A model generated the notes under the pieces. It made no database searches. It was not told the DNA's origin and saw only the letters and a program-made list of their open reading frames with translations. Positions 43,967 to 53,063 of a stretch of 60,116 nt of DNA are shown in pieces. The position numbers and the translations under genes were made by a program. The first letter of the stretch is position 1, and every line of letters starts with the position of its first letter. The stretch is from Marinilactibacillus psychrotolerans (lineage in GTDB: Bacteria > Bacillota > Bacilli > Lactobacillales > Carnobacteriaceae_A). The DNA lies in NCBI RefSeq assembly GCF_900101525.1, contig NZ_FMZD01000016.1, positions 1-60,116 of the forward strand, written 5' to 3'.

Positions 43967-44710
43967 TTATACTCTCGAACGGGATGTACGAGATTCGTTT
44001 TTTCTTTGTGGCGCTAAAGGGCGATTTTCAGATTTTAATTCATCCGGTGACATCATAGAAATCGTCCCAAGGTTTGTCCAACCTAATTCATCAACGATGA
44101 ATTTTTCATCTTTAACAGATGTATCTAAAAATTCTAATAAAAAAGCCATTCCGACACCAATCATGCCTCCTAGAACTATACCGATTGCTAAATTAAGTAC
44201 ATTATTTGGAGAGACAGGGTTTGTGTCTGCAACTGCTTCAGAAATGATGGTTACATTATCAACATTCATAATAGAATCCAAATTATCTTTGAATGCAGTT
44301 GAAGTCGTGTTGGCAATTTTCGCTGCCTCATAAGGATTATCATCAGATACTTGTAATGAGAACACTTGAGAATTTTCTGCTGTAGTTACCGTAATTTTAT
44401 TTTTTAGTTGTTCCGTTGTCTGATTCAGACTCAATGTATCTATAACGGGGTCTAAAATGATCGGATTCCTAATGATATCTGAATATGTATTAATCAATTG
44501 AACGTTCGTATCAATGTCCGTTCTTTGGATCGTTTCGGTTTCTTGTGTGCGATTGACTAACAATTGACTTGTTGCGCTATATTCTGGTGTAGCAATAAAA
44601 TAAGTATAAGCAGCGGATAGTGCTAAGCCTACTAATACCATATTGATGATTAATCCCATTCTTTTCTTAAGCGTATTGAACAGTTCGACCAAACTTATTT
44701 CTTCTTCCAT
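43967..44710 (-). CDS. Polysaccharide co-polymerase/BY-kinase adaptor (CpsC/EpsA, Wzz-type)
   Basis: 247 residues with two membrane segments (about 17-36 and 180-200) flanking an extracellular domain. The first cytoplasmic part is EEEISLVELFNTLKKR, and the region before TM2 has the Wzz proline motif (DTNPVSPNNVLN). It activates the adjacent BY-kinase. First gene of the polysaccharide operon, with AGGAGG seven bases before the ATG. Confidence 0.92.
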   Translation of the reverse strand: MEEEISLVELFNTLKKRMGLIINMVLVGLALSAAYTYFIATPEYSATSQLLVNRTQETETIQRTDIDTNVQLINTYSDIIRNPIILDPVIDTLSLNQTTEQLKNKITVTTAENSQVFSLQVSDDNPYEAAKIANTTSTAFKDNLDSIMNVDNVTIISEAVADTNPVSPNNVLNLAIGIVLGGMIGVGMAFLLEFLDTSVKDEKFIVDELGWTNLGTISMMSPDELKSENRPLAPQRKNESRTSRSRV

Positions 44711-44726
44711 AATTTCCTCCTGTAAA

Positions 44727-44743
44727 ACAATAATGATTATTGT
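44727..44743. promoter_or_regulatory. Palindrome in the polysaccharide operon leader
   Basis: ACAATAATGATTATTGT has perfect 8-bp arms around one base, 17 bp before the first start codon. It could be a regulator site or a small RNA hairpin near the SD. Confidence 0.4.
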
Positions 44744-44787
44744 CTAAGAATAGAAAAATCATGCTAAATTACTTCCCTATAAATTAG

Positions 44788-44816
44788 ACTATACAAATAT
44801 TTTATCATAAATACAA
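44788..44816 (-). promoter_or_regulatory. Promoter of the first polysaccharide operon
   Basis: On the minus strand, -35 TTGTAT (44811-44816), a 17-bp spacer and -10 TATAGT (44788-44793). Confidence 0.55.
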
Positions 44817-44863
44817 TTAATATCATTATTTTTTTAATAATTACGACATTTTTACTTAATTTT

Positions 44864-44876
44864 ACGATAATATCGT
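44864..44876. promoter_or_regulatory. Palindrome upstream of the promoter
   Basis: ACGATAATATCGT, perfect palindrome, about 50 bp upstream of the -35 box. Candidate activator or repressor site. Confidence 0.4.
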
Positions 44877-44883
44877 CACATAA

Positions 44884-44932
44884 TGAATAAAAAATGCATC
44901 CTTCTTTATATTGATTTAGAAGGATGCATTTT
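44884..44932 (-). terminator. Terminator of the ugd gene
   Basis: AAAATGCATCCTTCT (44891-44905) pairs perfectly with AGAAGGATGCATTTT (44918-44932). On the minus strand a T-run follows, starting 16 bp past the ugd stop. Confidence 0.88.
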
Positions 44933-44948
44933 CTTATATTGTAGTATA

Positions 44949-46118
44949 TTAATCTAAATGATATAAATCTCTTGTATATACTTTTTCTTTCACATCGTAA
45001 ATATCATCCGTTAATCGATTCGCAACGATTACATCTACTTCTTGTTTAAACTCTTCCAGATTATTATTCACTTTCGAATTATAAAACAAGTCATCTTCTA
45101 GTACAGGTTCGTAAACGACCACTTCAATTCCTTTTGCTTTTAATCGTTTCATGATTCCTTGAATAGAGCTTTGTCTAAAGTTATCTGAACCAGCTTTCAT
45201 GACTAATCGGTAAATACCTACTTTTTTAGGTTTTTTAGCTAGGATTTGATCTGCAACAAAGTCTTTACGCGTACGATTAGCGTCTACGATTGCACCAATA
45301 ATTTTATTAGGCACTTTATCGTAGTTTGCTAGTAATTGTTTTGTATCTTTTGGTAAGCAATAGCCCCCATATCCGAAGGATGGGTTATTGTAGTGATTTC
45401 CAATACGTGGATCTAGTCCTACGCCGTCAATAATAGATTTCGTATCCAAATTGTGAACTTCAGAATACGTGTCTAGTTCATTAAAATAAGCAACACGAAG
45501 GGCCAAATACGTATTCGCAAATAATTTAACGGCTTCTGCTTCAGTAGATTTCATTAACAGAACAGAAATATTTTCATCTTCTGCACCTTCAACTAATAAA
45601 TCAGCAAACGTTTGAGCACGTTCTGAATCTTCGCCTAATATAATTCGGCTAGGATGTAAGTTGTCATAAAGCGCTTTGCCTTCTCGCAAAAACTCCGGCG
45701 AAAAGATAATTTTATCCGTGTTATATTTTTTTCTCACTGACGCAGTATAGCCTACTGGTACAGTAGATTTTATAACAATGACTGCTTCAGGTGCATAATT
45801 CAATACATCTTCGATCACTGTTTCTACTAAAGAAGTATCAAAATAATTATTTTTATCATCATAGTTTGTTGGAGCAGAAATTATGACATACTCTGGTGAA
45901 TGACTATAAGCTTTTTCTTTATCGGATGTTGCCTCTAGATTTAATTCTTTATTACTTAAGTATTCTTGAATTTCTTTATCTTCGATAGGAGATTTTTTAT
46001 TATTAATCATCTCTACTTTTTCTTCGATAATTTCTAATGCTTTTACTTGATTGTTCTGAGCAAGTAGGATAGCGTTAGATAAACCAACATATCCCATTCC
46101 TACAACTGTTATATTCAT
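44949..46118 (-). CDS. ugd: UDP-glucose 6-dehydrogenase
   Basis: 389 residues, the standard short Ugd length. NAD motif [17 protein letters not shown], catalytic Cys in [14 protein letters not shown], and the conserved SPEFLREG substrate stretch. It converts UDP-glucose to UDP-glucuronate, the substrate of the 4-epimerase at 47322. It has its own promoter and terminator. Confidence 0.93.
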   Translation of the reverse strand: MNITVVGMGYVGLSNAILLAQNNQVKALEIIEEKVEMINNKKSPIEDKEIQEYLSNKELNLEATSDKEKAYSHSPEYVIISAPTNYDDKNNYFDTSLVETVIEDVLNYAPEAVIVIKSTVPVGYTASVRKKYNTDKIIFSPEFLREGKALYDNLHPSRIILGEDSERAQTFADLLVEGAEDENISVLLMKSTEAEAVKLFANTYLALRVAYFNELDTYSEVHNLDTKSIIDGVGLDPRIGNHYNNPSFGYGGYCLPKDTKQLLANYDKVPNKIIGAIVDANRTRKDFVADQILAKKPKKVGIYRLVMKAGSDNFRQSSIQGIMKRLKAKGIEVVVYEPVLEDDLFYNSKVNNNLEEFKQEVDVIVANRLTDDIYDVKEKVYTRDLYHLD

Positions 46119-46149
46119 ATCTCATTTCCTTCCAATTCAAATTAACTTA

Positions 46150-46178
46150 ATTATAACGTATCTTTCTACAAATTGAAA
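46150..46178 (-). promoter_or_regulatory. Promoter of ugd
   Basis: On the minus strand, -35 TTTCAA (46173-46178), a 17-bp spacer and -10 TATAAT (46150-46155). Confidence 0.6.
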
Positions 46179-46207
46179 TCCTATTCTAAAATAGTTAGTA
46201 AAAACTT

Positions 46208-46250
46208 TAACAAAAGGGTACTATCAATTAGCGATAGTACCCTTTTGTTA
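46208..46250 (-). terminator. Terminator of the LCP gene
   Basis: Perfect 18-bp stem (46208-46225 with 46233-46250, core GGGTACTATC) that includes the LCP stop codon. Confidence 0.88.
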
Positions 46251-47219
46251 ATTTACTTCTAGCTCTCTTTTTAAGACTTCACTGACACGTTCTATTTCTT
46301 CCTCAGGTATAAATTCATAATAAACACCATTTTGTTTTTGTCCTGTTCCTGACAGTTGATCTTGTTTAACTGTACCAATAGCAGAGTTATATTTAGTAAA
46401 GACAGCTACCATATCATCAAATGATAGGTTAGTCTGCATATTCGCACTTAAAGAATTTAACACACTCTTATAATTCATCACGGAGTCAACAGAAGCCATC
46501 TTTTCAACTGTAGCTTCTACTACAGCCCTTTGTCTTTCTTGACGTCCATAATCTCCATTCGGATCTTTCTTTCTCATTCGAGAGTATTCAAGAGCAGTAT
46601 TTCCATCCATATGCTCTGTTTGTCCTTCAACAAAATTATATCCACCCTGTTCAAAAGTTAATTGAGGTGTAATATCTACTCTATCCATTGCATCTATGAT
46701 TTGTTGTAATCCTTCCATATTCACAGACACATAATAATCTACAGGAATATCAAACAGTTTTTGTACAGTATTCATCGCCATAGATGTTCCACCAAATGCA
46801 TAGGCATGGTTGATTTTATCCATTGTTCCTTTACCCACTATTTCAGTATAAGTATCTCTAGGGATGCTTACGATCGTAGTCTTTTTCGTATTAGGATTAA
46901 CAGTCATTAACATCATAGTATCTGAACGTCCTTGTTCTGTCCTTCCCAAATCACCTGTATCGATTCCCATTAGTAATACAGAAAATGGATCTTTTCCATT
47001 ATTCACAACAACAGGCTTATTTCGGATTTGATCATGTCCAGCTTCTTCGTACATTTCATTCGTTGAAGATTGTACATCACTGTATACTCTCCATGCAACA
47101 AAAGCACCTATTCCAACAATAAGAGTTAATAGTATTATTACTGTAATAAGTATTTTTTTCCATAAAGGTTTCTTTTTCCTTTTTTTACGTTTTCGTCTAA
47201 CACGTGATTCTTCTTCCAT
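46248..47219 (-). CDS. LytR-CpsA-Psr (LCP) family glycopolymer ligase
   Basis: About 323 residues. Short basic cytoplasmic start (RVRRKRKKRKKKPLWKK), one membrane segment, then the extracellular LCP domain with MGIDTG, GRSDTMML, IPRDT (phosphate-binding Arg), DKINHAYAFGG and YSRMRKKDPNGDYGRQERQR. It transfers lipid-linked polymers to peptidoglycan. The start at 47219 is preceded by GAAGGTG. The longer reading from 47258 lacks a ribosome site. Confidence 0.92.
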   Translation of the reverse strand: MEEESRVRRKRKKRKKKPLWKKILITVIILLTLIVGIGAFVAWRVYSDVQSSTNEMYEEAGHDQIRNKPVVVNNGKDPFSVLLMGIDTGDLGRTEQGRSDTMMLMTVNPNTKKTTIVSIPRDTYTEIVGKGTMDKINHAYAFGGTSMAMNTVQKLFDIPVDYYVSVNMEGLQQIIDAMDRVDITPQLTFEQGGYNFVEGQTEHMDGNTALEYSRMRKKDPNGDYGRQERQRAVVEATVEKMASVDSVMNYKSVLNSLSANMQTNLSFDDMVAVFTKYNSAIGTVKQDQLSGTGQKQNGVYYEFIPEEEIERVSEVLKRELEVN

Positions 47220-47262
47220 TATACACCTTCTCTCTTTAGTAAATAAATTCATACTCAAAACT

Positions 47263-47290
47263 ATTTTACCAGTATAAAGACAAAATACAA
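47263..47290 (-). promoter_or_regulatory. Promoter of the LCP gene
   Basis: On the minus strand, -35 TTGTAT (47285-47290), a 16-bp spacer and -10 TAAAAT (47263-47268). Confidence 0.5.
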
Positions 47291-47300
47291 TGGAGGAGTT

Positions 47301-47366
47301 ATGAAGAATTTATTAACTTTATTATATACGATAGTACTCTTTATACCATTTTACAAATTTACCTAA
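47301..47366 (+). CDS. Possible 21-residue hydrophobic micro-ORF
   Basis: GGAGG lies five bases before the ATG. The peptide MKNLLTLLYTIVLFIPFYKF is a single membrane-type segment and overlaps the 3' end of the epimerase gene in antisense. It could be a small membrane peptide, or chance; no clear -35 box or terminator supports it. Confidence 0.2.
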   Translation: MKNLLTLLYTIVLFIPFYKFT

Positions 47367-48332
47367 ACCAGTATCAATACTTGTACTAGGATTAAATCCT
47401 GTTACTTTATTCAAATCTTCTATATCAGCAAAAGTTGCTTTAACATCCCCAGGCTGCATAGGTAAGAATTCTTTATCTGCTTCTACACCAAGGTGTTTTT
47501 CTAATGTTTTAACAAAATCTAGAAGTTGAATGGGTGTATTATTTCCAATATTATAAACTTTATAGGGTGCATAACTCTCTTTAGGAGTAGGATGTTCACG
47601 ATCATAAGCAGGATTAGAAACTGGAGATTTATCTAATAATCGAATAATCCCATCTACAATATCATCGATATAGGTAAAGTCACGCATCATATCACCGTTG
47701 TTGAAGATTTTAATTGTATCACCTGCTAATATTTTATTTGTAAAAGAGAAATATGCCATATCTGGTCGACCCATAGGACCATAAACGGTAAAGAAACGGA
47801 GTCCAGTAGTTGGAATATTATATAAATGACTATAAGTATGAGCCATTAATTCATTCGACTTTTTAGTTGCGGCATACAGACTGACTGGATGATCTACAGC
47901 ATCATCTGTGGAGAAAGGCATTTTAACATTTGCGCCATACACTGAACTTGATGAAGCATAGATGACATGTTTTACATCATTATGTCTTGCAGCTTCTAAA
48001 ATATTGATAAATCCAACCACATTGGAATCAATATAAGCGCGTGGGTTTTCAATTGAATAACGCACACCTGCTTGCGCTGCTAAATTAATAATGATATCAA
48101 TATCATTATTTTTAAAAACAGTTTCTACTGCCTCTTGATCTTCTAGACCCGCTTCAATAAAGCTAAAGTTCTCATAAGGTCTCAGCATATTTAAACGATC
48201 TCTCTTTAGCTGAACATCATAGTAATCATTGACATTATCAAAACCAACAACTTCATGACCTTCTTCTAACAATCTTACCGATAAGTGCATTCCGATGAAT
48301 CCTGCTGCACCTGTTACTAAAATAGTTGACAT
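47322..48332 (-). CDS. UDP-glucuronate 4-epimerase (CapI/LspL-like)
   Basis: 336 residues from the ATG at 48332, which has GGGAG upstream. The extra 12 residues of the longer ORF have no ribosome site. NAD motif TGAAGFIGMHL, SSSSVYGANVKMPF, and YAATKK catalytic Tyr/Lys, with the AAQAGVRYSIENP loop diagnostic for UDP-GlcA 4-epimerases. It makes UDP-galacturonate from the ugd product. Confidence 0.92.
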   Translation of the reverse strand: MSTILVTGAAGFIGMHLSVRLLEEGHEVVGFDNVNDYYDVQLKRDRLNMLRPYENFSFIEAGLEDQEAVETVFKNNDIDIIINLAAQAGVRYSIENPRAYIDSNVVGFINILEAARHNDVKHVIYASSSSVYGANVKMPFSTDDAVDHPVSLYAATKKSNELMAHTYSHLYNIPTTGLRFFTVYGPMGRPDMAYFSFTNKILAGDTIKIFNNGDMMRDFTYIDDIVDGIIRLLDKSPVSNPAYDREHPTPKESYAPYKVYNIGNNTPIQLLDFVKTLEKHLGVEADKEFLPMQPGDVKATFADIEDLNKVTGFNPSTSIDTGLGKFVKWYKEYYRI

Positions 48333-48674
48333 AGATATCTCCCTTATCAATGATATTTTTTGAATCAAGTTCTGCTTGTTTATATTATACTATCAATATC
48401 ATTGTAACTAAACATTATAATAATTAAAATTTTTTGGAAAATAGCTTCCATAGAAACTAATTTTAATTTCAAAAGTATGTACATTAATTACCACAATAAA
48501 AATATGATGCATATCAAGATATTATATTTTTAATTCAGCAGTTTCTATACATACATGCCAATAATTTCTATACTAACAAAAAACCTCTTGTTCACTAAAT
48601 TATTTCAAAATTAATAGATTCTCTTAAAAATATATAAATAAAATTACTGACTTTCATTAGATTAAAATTTCAGA
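48333..48674. promoter_or_regulatory. AT-rich intergenic region with the epimerase promoter
   Basis: No gene or RNA recognised in 340 bp. On the minus strand a strong -10 TATAAT (48384-48389) with a weak -35 TTTAGT precedes the epimerase gene. No convincing terminator follows the polymerase gene ending at 48675. Confidence 0.5.
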
Positions 48675-49838
48675 CTATATTTTATCTACTCTAAATTGAT
48701 CATTTAAAGTAGTGCTTGTAACTAGCAATGTTAATGAAGTAAATAGCAAATATGAACTACTTAGATCATAAGAAATATTCCAAGTCAAAAAGAAATAAGT
48801 AAAAAGACTGAACCAAACTATAGAAAAACCTTTATATACAAAAGCCTTCCTTATTGTATTTACTATAAAAGCACCCAAAAAAAGAAGTGGAAAAATCATA
48901 AAGTAACCACCAACTAAGAAAAATTCCAAAAAAATATTATGAGGATACATGATACCATAATCTAAAGTACCTTTTAATCCAATTCCAAAAGGGTTTTTCT
49001 TGATCAAATCAAACGATGATTTATATAATTCATAACGTGGTTCTTCTTCCAATGATGAAAAGACCCTAAAAATGCGATTAATCGTTGATTCTGGAAGAAC
49101 ATAAGTTAAAACTATAATGCTCACAATTGCAACTACTACTATTGATAACAACATCAAAATTTTTCTCTTTACTTTTGTCTCAAATAATGTATTCAAAATA
49201 AGAACCACAAATGGTACTATAATAGCCAGTAAAATTGGTGTTCTTCCCCTTAACGAAGTAACTCCAACAAAAAGAATCAAAAAGATTGGGAAAGAAAGAA
49301 CTTTGATTTTTATACTTCTATTACTAGCATAAACATAACCAAAAAAAGTTACAATGGATACTGCTATAGCAACACCACTAGTTAAATAATTTTGCCCTAA
49401 ACTAGTATTTTTATCAATTCCCACAGTAGCTTCTAATAAGGATAATATTATTCCCCAACTTGTTTGATACAAAACTAAAAAGTTCATATCTGTTTTTTTT
49501 AAAAAAAGCACTATACCAAGGCTAAATAATATGACTGATATATACTGAACTTTGTCAGATAGCGAGAGTGATTTAGGGGCATATAAAAAAGAAACATATA
49601 GCATCATGCCCCATAATAAAAGAAAAAAAGTTATATACTTAATTTGAATTCCTTTTAAAAGTATCATTTTTTCTTTTATTATTTTTTTTCTAACAATTCC
49701 AATGACAAGCAAACCTAAAAGAGCTAGTATATTCCATATCGAAGATGAATAAAACAACTTAATGCTAGGCAAGTTGATGGTCATAAATACAAATAAAGCA
49801 AAACACATACTTAGAATTAATTGAATTTTTTTTTTCAT
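48675..49838 (-). CDS. O-antigen polymerase/ligase-type membrane protein (Wzy-like), second locus
   Basis: 387 residues with about 10 hydrophobic segments. The Wzy_C/O-antigen ligase pattern is visible: GVTSLRGRTPILL and FDLIKKNPFGIGLKGTLDYGIMYPHNIFLEFFLVGG, with the family's conserved PHN. It is the second polymerase of the window, unlike the one at 32112, and closes the second polysaccharide operon. Confidence 0.85.
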   Translation of the reverse strand: MKKKIQLILSMCFALFVFMTINLPSIKLFYSSSIWNILALLGLLVIGIVRKKIIKEKMILLKGIQIKYITFFLLLWGMMLYVSFLYAPKSLSLSDKVQYISVILFSLGIVLFLKKTDMNFLVLYQTSWGIILSLLEATVGIDKNTSLGQNYLTSGVAIAVSIVTFFGYVYASNRSIKIKVLSFPIFLILFVGVTSLRGRTPILLAIIVPFVVLILNTLFETKVKRKILMLLSIVVVAIVSIIVLTYVLPESTINRIFRVFSSLEEEPRYELYKSSFDLIKKNPFGIGLKGTLDYGIMYPHNIFLEFFLVGGYFMIFPLLFLGAFIVNTIRKAFVYKGFSIVWFSLFTYFFLTWNISYDLSSSYLLFTSLTLLVTSTTLNDQFRVDKI

Positions 49839-49871
49839 AAATGCTTCACCTCCTATTACAAATCCTAATTA

Positions 49872-50957
49872 TTATACCTCAATAATTTTTATTGGTATTA
49901 AATTACCTTTGATTTGATTTCTCTGTTTTTCATACCATTTTTTGCTAGTGAATCCGCGCTTAACTATAATAACAGCTTCATCTATTTCTTTATCTATTTG
50001 AACTGAAGAAAATTCATTTACAATTTCATTGTCCTTATAAATGTTTTTTTGAGATTCATTAATTATATCTTCATTAATTTTTTCTACTAAAATTATCCTT
50101 TTTAGTCTCGAAGGATAATGTATTGCATGGTTCAACGTTTGACTGTCTTCAGTATTATTCGTCAAATTAATTAACTTGTCCTGTTTTTTCATTTTATAAT
50201 TATATATAGCATCCACCTTATTGCTGAAAATCGAATGAATAACTGAAAATACTATACCAAATACTATACCAAATATCCCCCCTAACAGAGCATATATAGC
50301 GCAGTCCGATACAGATCTATCTTCTATAATATCTTCAGAGCCATTTACTAAAGATTCGTCTTCAAAAGAAAATAAGCGAGGACTATCAAAAAAGTATAAA
50401 CTTCTATCATTTAATATTTCGATATTATCTTGTTTAAGAATATCAAAATAGGCACTAGATAATTCGTCATTTAAAGCAGTATTCCCTGTTGAAACATAAA
50501 CTGTAAAGATTGCATTATCTGTATTTAAATCTACATTAATATAGTCATCCAAAAATGATTCGTTTTCTATTGTTACTTCTTCTTTAATTAATGCTAGTAC
50601 TTCATCACTTAATAGAACTTCCTTAAACAAACTAGTCCTATTAAATACGCTAAAATCATTATTTTCAATATAAACACGGAAAAAATACATATCATTAGAT
50701 AAATAGTCAGTTATTTCTTTCTGTTCTAAAGAAGTTCTTTCTTCTTTATCAATTTTTAAAAGTTCATTTATATTAATATCTTCGCTAATCTCTTCTTCAC
50801 TTGATTTAACATTCTGTTCATTATCCCCCGTTACATATGTATCTAGCAACAAGTACCCAATACTTAATAAACCAAAAATAAGCATACTTCCAATTATAAT
50901 CATTTTCTTGTTTTTCAAATAATATATTATGTCTTGTAACGTTAAATCATTGTCCAT
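49872..50957 (-). CDS. Wzz-like chain-length protein with extended cytoplasmic tail
   Basis: 361 residues. Membrane segments at about 17-37 and 224-246 flank an acidic extracellular domain (starting DTYVTGDNEQNVKSSEEEIS). This is the Wzz topology, but the proline-rich motif before TM2 is weak, and a tail of about 115 residues follows (MKKQDKLINLTNNTEDSQTLNHAIHYPSRLKRIILVEKI). The tail has no Walker motifs, so it is not a fused kinase. No BY-kinase gene accompanies it. Confidence 0.7.
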   Translation of the reverse strand: MDNDLTLQDIIYYLKNKKMIIIGSMLIFGLLSIGYLLLDTYVTGDNEQNVKSSEEEISEDININELLKIDKEERTSLEQKEITDYLSNDMYFFRVYIENNDFSVFNRTSLFKEVLLSDEVLALIKEEVTIENESFLDDYINVDLNTDNAIFTVYVSTGNTALNDELSSAYFDILKQDNIEILNDRSLYFFDSPRLFSFEDESLVNGSEDIIEDRSVSDCAIYALLGGIFGIVFGIVFSVIHSIFSNKVDAIYNYKMKKQDKLINLTNNTEDSQTLNHAIHYPSRLKRIILVEKINEDIINESQKNIYKDNEIVNEFSSVQIDKEIDEAVIIVKRGFTSKKWYEKQRNQIKGNLIPIKIIEV

Positions 50958-50993
50958 GATGGCCTCCTGTTTTTTATTTACTTTTACTTTTAC

Positions 50994-51713
50994 TTAAACC
51001 AGTTTTCTATCCCATGTAATATTTTCTTTAACTATACGAGCTGGGGAACCTACAAGCATTAGATTAGAATCTTTATATTGCTTAGTAACAATTGACCCAA
51101 CTCCAACAACTGATCCTGAACCGACTTTGACACCTTTTAATATTGTAACATTTTGTGAAATCCAACAGTGATTGCCTATTTCTACAGAATTAGCATCGTT
51201 AATCCGATTATGTGTCTCATTTAAAATAGAGTGCCCATCCGAAGATCTAATAATAATTCCCCGAGATAGCATACAATCATTTCCAATTGAGATAGAAGTA
51301 CCTTCTTTGAGGTAGAGCTCAACTTTCCCACTAGTAGTAGTGTTATTTCCAACTGTTAGACGATTATCAGATTGTTGTACATTGATTTCAACAAATTTCA
51401 GATCATTATTGCTTCCGATTACAATTTCATTAAAATTTCCATTAATTATTACTACACTATCTCTTAAAACTGTATTTTCACTAATAATTATTTTATTATC
51501 TTTCCCTCTAATAATAATAGTAGAATTTTTCATTCTACTATTATTTTTAAACTCTAGACTATTATTGCTTCCTTTTACTTTCAGTTTGATTTTATGAAAA
51601 AGAACTTTACTACCTGTGTTTCTAAAATAATGATTTTTAATAATATAAATATATCTAAACTGAATCATTTCAAAGAAACAATTCAGTTTTTTTATAAAAT
51701 TATATAATGTCAC
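50994..51713 (-). CDS. Hexapeptide-repeat acyltransferase, second locus
   Basis: 239 residues with a long, beta-helical run of imperfect repeats (NNSLEFKNNSRMKNSTIII, IKISENTVLRDSVVIINGN-like, IGNHCWISQNVTILKGVKVGSGSVVGVGSIVTKQ) and a C-terminal VGSPARIVKENITWD. It probably acylates the second polysaccharide. The ATG at 51713 follows 23 bp after the flippase gene. Confidence 0.85.
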   Translation of the reverse strand: MTLYNFIKKLNCFFEMIQFRYIYIIKNHYFRNTGSKVLFHKIKLKVKGSNNSLEFKNNSRMKNSTIIIRGKDNKIIISENTVLRDSVVIINGNFNEIVIGSNNDLKFVEINVQQSDNRLTVGNNTTTSGKVELYLKEGTSISIGNDCMLSRGIIIRSSDGHSILNETHNRINDANSVEIGNHCWISQNVTILKGVKVGSGSVVGVGSIVTKQYKDSNLMLVGSPARIVKENITWDRKLV

Positions 51714-51736
51714 TCTGAACAGCTCCTAAACTGGAC

Positions 51737-53062
51737 TTATTTCTTTATTTCTTTATTTAATATAGATTGTGCAGTTAAGTATGTTGTAAAATAGACCAAA
51801 GCCATAGAAATAGAATAGAGTAGGATAGTAATTTCAGCATTCCAATTAAAAATATTAGCAGACAAAAACACTGATGCGATAATAATTAAACTACTAGCAT
51901 CAATAATAAATTTCGCTGCTTGTCTTCGAAAGACTTCAAAAACCTTACTAATAGGCGAAAAAATCAAATTTGCTAAAATCGATATGGATAATATTCTAGC
52001 ATATACTCCTGCTTCTACCCATTCTGCTCCAAATGCCAATGAAAAGAGAGTTGGTCCAACTAATAACAAGACTAACATTGGTAACGAACCAACTAAAACC
52101 AGTTTTTTAAATAGATTATTAGATAATTTTTTTATTTTTTTGGGATCTTCTTTTCCGATACTAGCAATTTCTGCAAAGAAAACATCCATTACAGATTGCC
52201 CGATTAGTGTCATTGGAATTTTTACAATAGTGTTTGCTAATCCATATAAACCAACAATTTGTGTTCCAAATAAAGGTGCAAGAAACAATACTGGAAATTG
52301 ATTCCTAAAATGAACCACTCCTGTACTTGTTGCTTGGAACATTGGAAAGTCCCTATACTTAATCGCAAGATTCTTTATTTTTCTCCATTCAACTTTCACG
52401 TCACCTTTTTTTCTATTAGTAAATTTTTTGTAAAAACTTAAAGTTCCTGCACTTACACTAACGATTCTTCCAATTATTAAGCCAATGCCTCCAAAACTTA
52501 ATAAACCAAGTATCACTTTAATTACATTTCCTATTAGGTTTTGAGTTACTCTGGTTTTAGAAATGATTTTGAAGTTTTTTATTCTAAACATCCACTGGTT
52601 AAAAATCAAATACAAACCTTGAAAGAAAATACCAATTGGAATAAAAAATCTATATGGAAATAAGCTTTCAGCATTTAACAAATTGAGTACTTGTTCCCCA
52701 AAAAAAGTTACAATTAAACCAGCGCTAAGTGAAATGATAGATAATACTAGTATACTTAGTGAAAGAATATTCACGGATTCATCTTCTTTTTTGGCTATTG
52801 GGATAGCTAGTTCATATTTCAAAGAACTAAAAGAGAATATGAGCAAAATTGAACTAAATACTGATAGAATACCATATTCAGAAGGTGAGTATACTCTCGT
52901 TATAATTGGAGTAAACATCATATTAGCTATTTGACCAATAGCAGTTCCGCCAGAGACAACAGCTATATTTCTTACCATTTTATCTGATAAAAATTTATTC
53001 TTTAATAATTCAATTATTTTTTTACTATTGAACTTTGACAACTTAAAATCATCTCTTTTCAA
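51737..53062 (-). CDS. Polysaccharide flippase (Wzx-like), second locus
   Basis: 441 residues, about 12-14 membrane segments. Start VVSGGTAIGQIANMMFTPIITRVYSPSEYGILSVFSS is the classic MOP-family exporter signature. A distinct flippase from that at 27900, supporting a separate polymer for this operon. It is 2 bp from the pyruvyl transferase gene. Confidence 0.9.
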   Translation of the reverse strand: MKRDDFKLSKFNSKKIIELLKNKFLSDKMVRNIAVVSGGTAIGQIANMMFTPIITRVYSPSEYGILSVFSSILLIFSFSSLKYELAIPIAKKEDESVNILSLSILVLSIISLSAGLIVTFFGEQVLNLLNAESLFPYRFFIPIGIFFQGLYLIFNQWMFRIKNFKIISKTRVTQNLIGNVIKVILGLLSFGGIGLIIGRIVSVSAGTLSFYKKFTNRKKGDVKVEWRKIKNLAIKYRDFPMFQATSTGVVHFRNQFPVLFLAPLFGTQIVGLYGLANTIVKIPMTLIGQSVMDVFFAEIASIGKEDPKKIKKLSNNLFKKLVLVGSLPMLVLLLVGPTLFSLAFGAEWVEAGVYARILSISILANLIFSPISKVFEVFRRQAAKFIIDASSLIIIASVFLSANIFNWNAEITILLYSISMALVYFTTYLTAQSILNKEIKK

Positions 53063-53063
53063 A

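Noticed and set aside
43803-44333. Plus-strand ORF of 176 codons opposite the kinase and Wzz-type genes
   Set aside because: Spans two clear minus-strand genes and their junction; no domain or SD.
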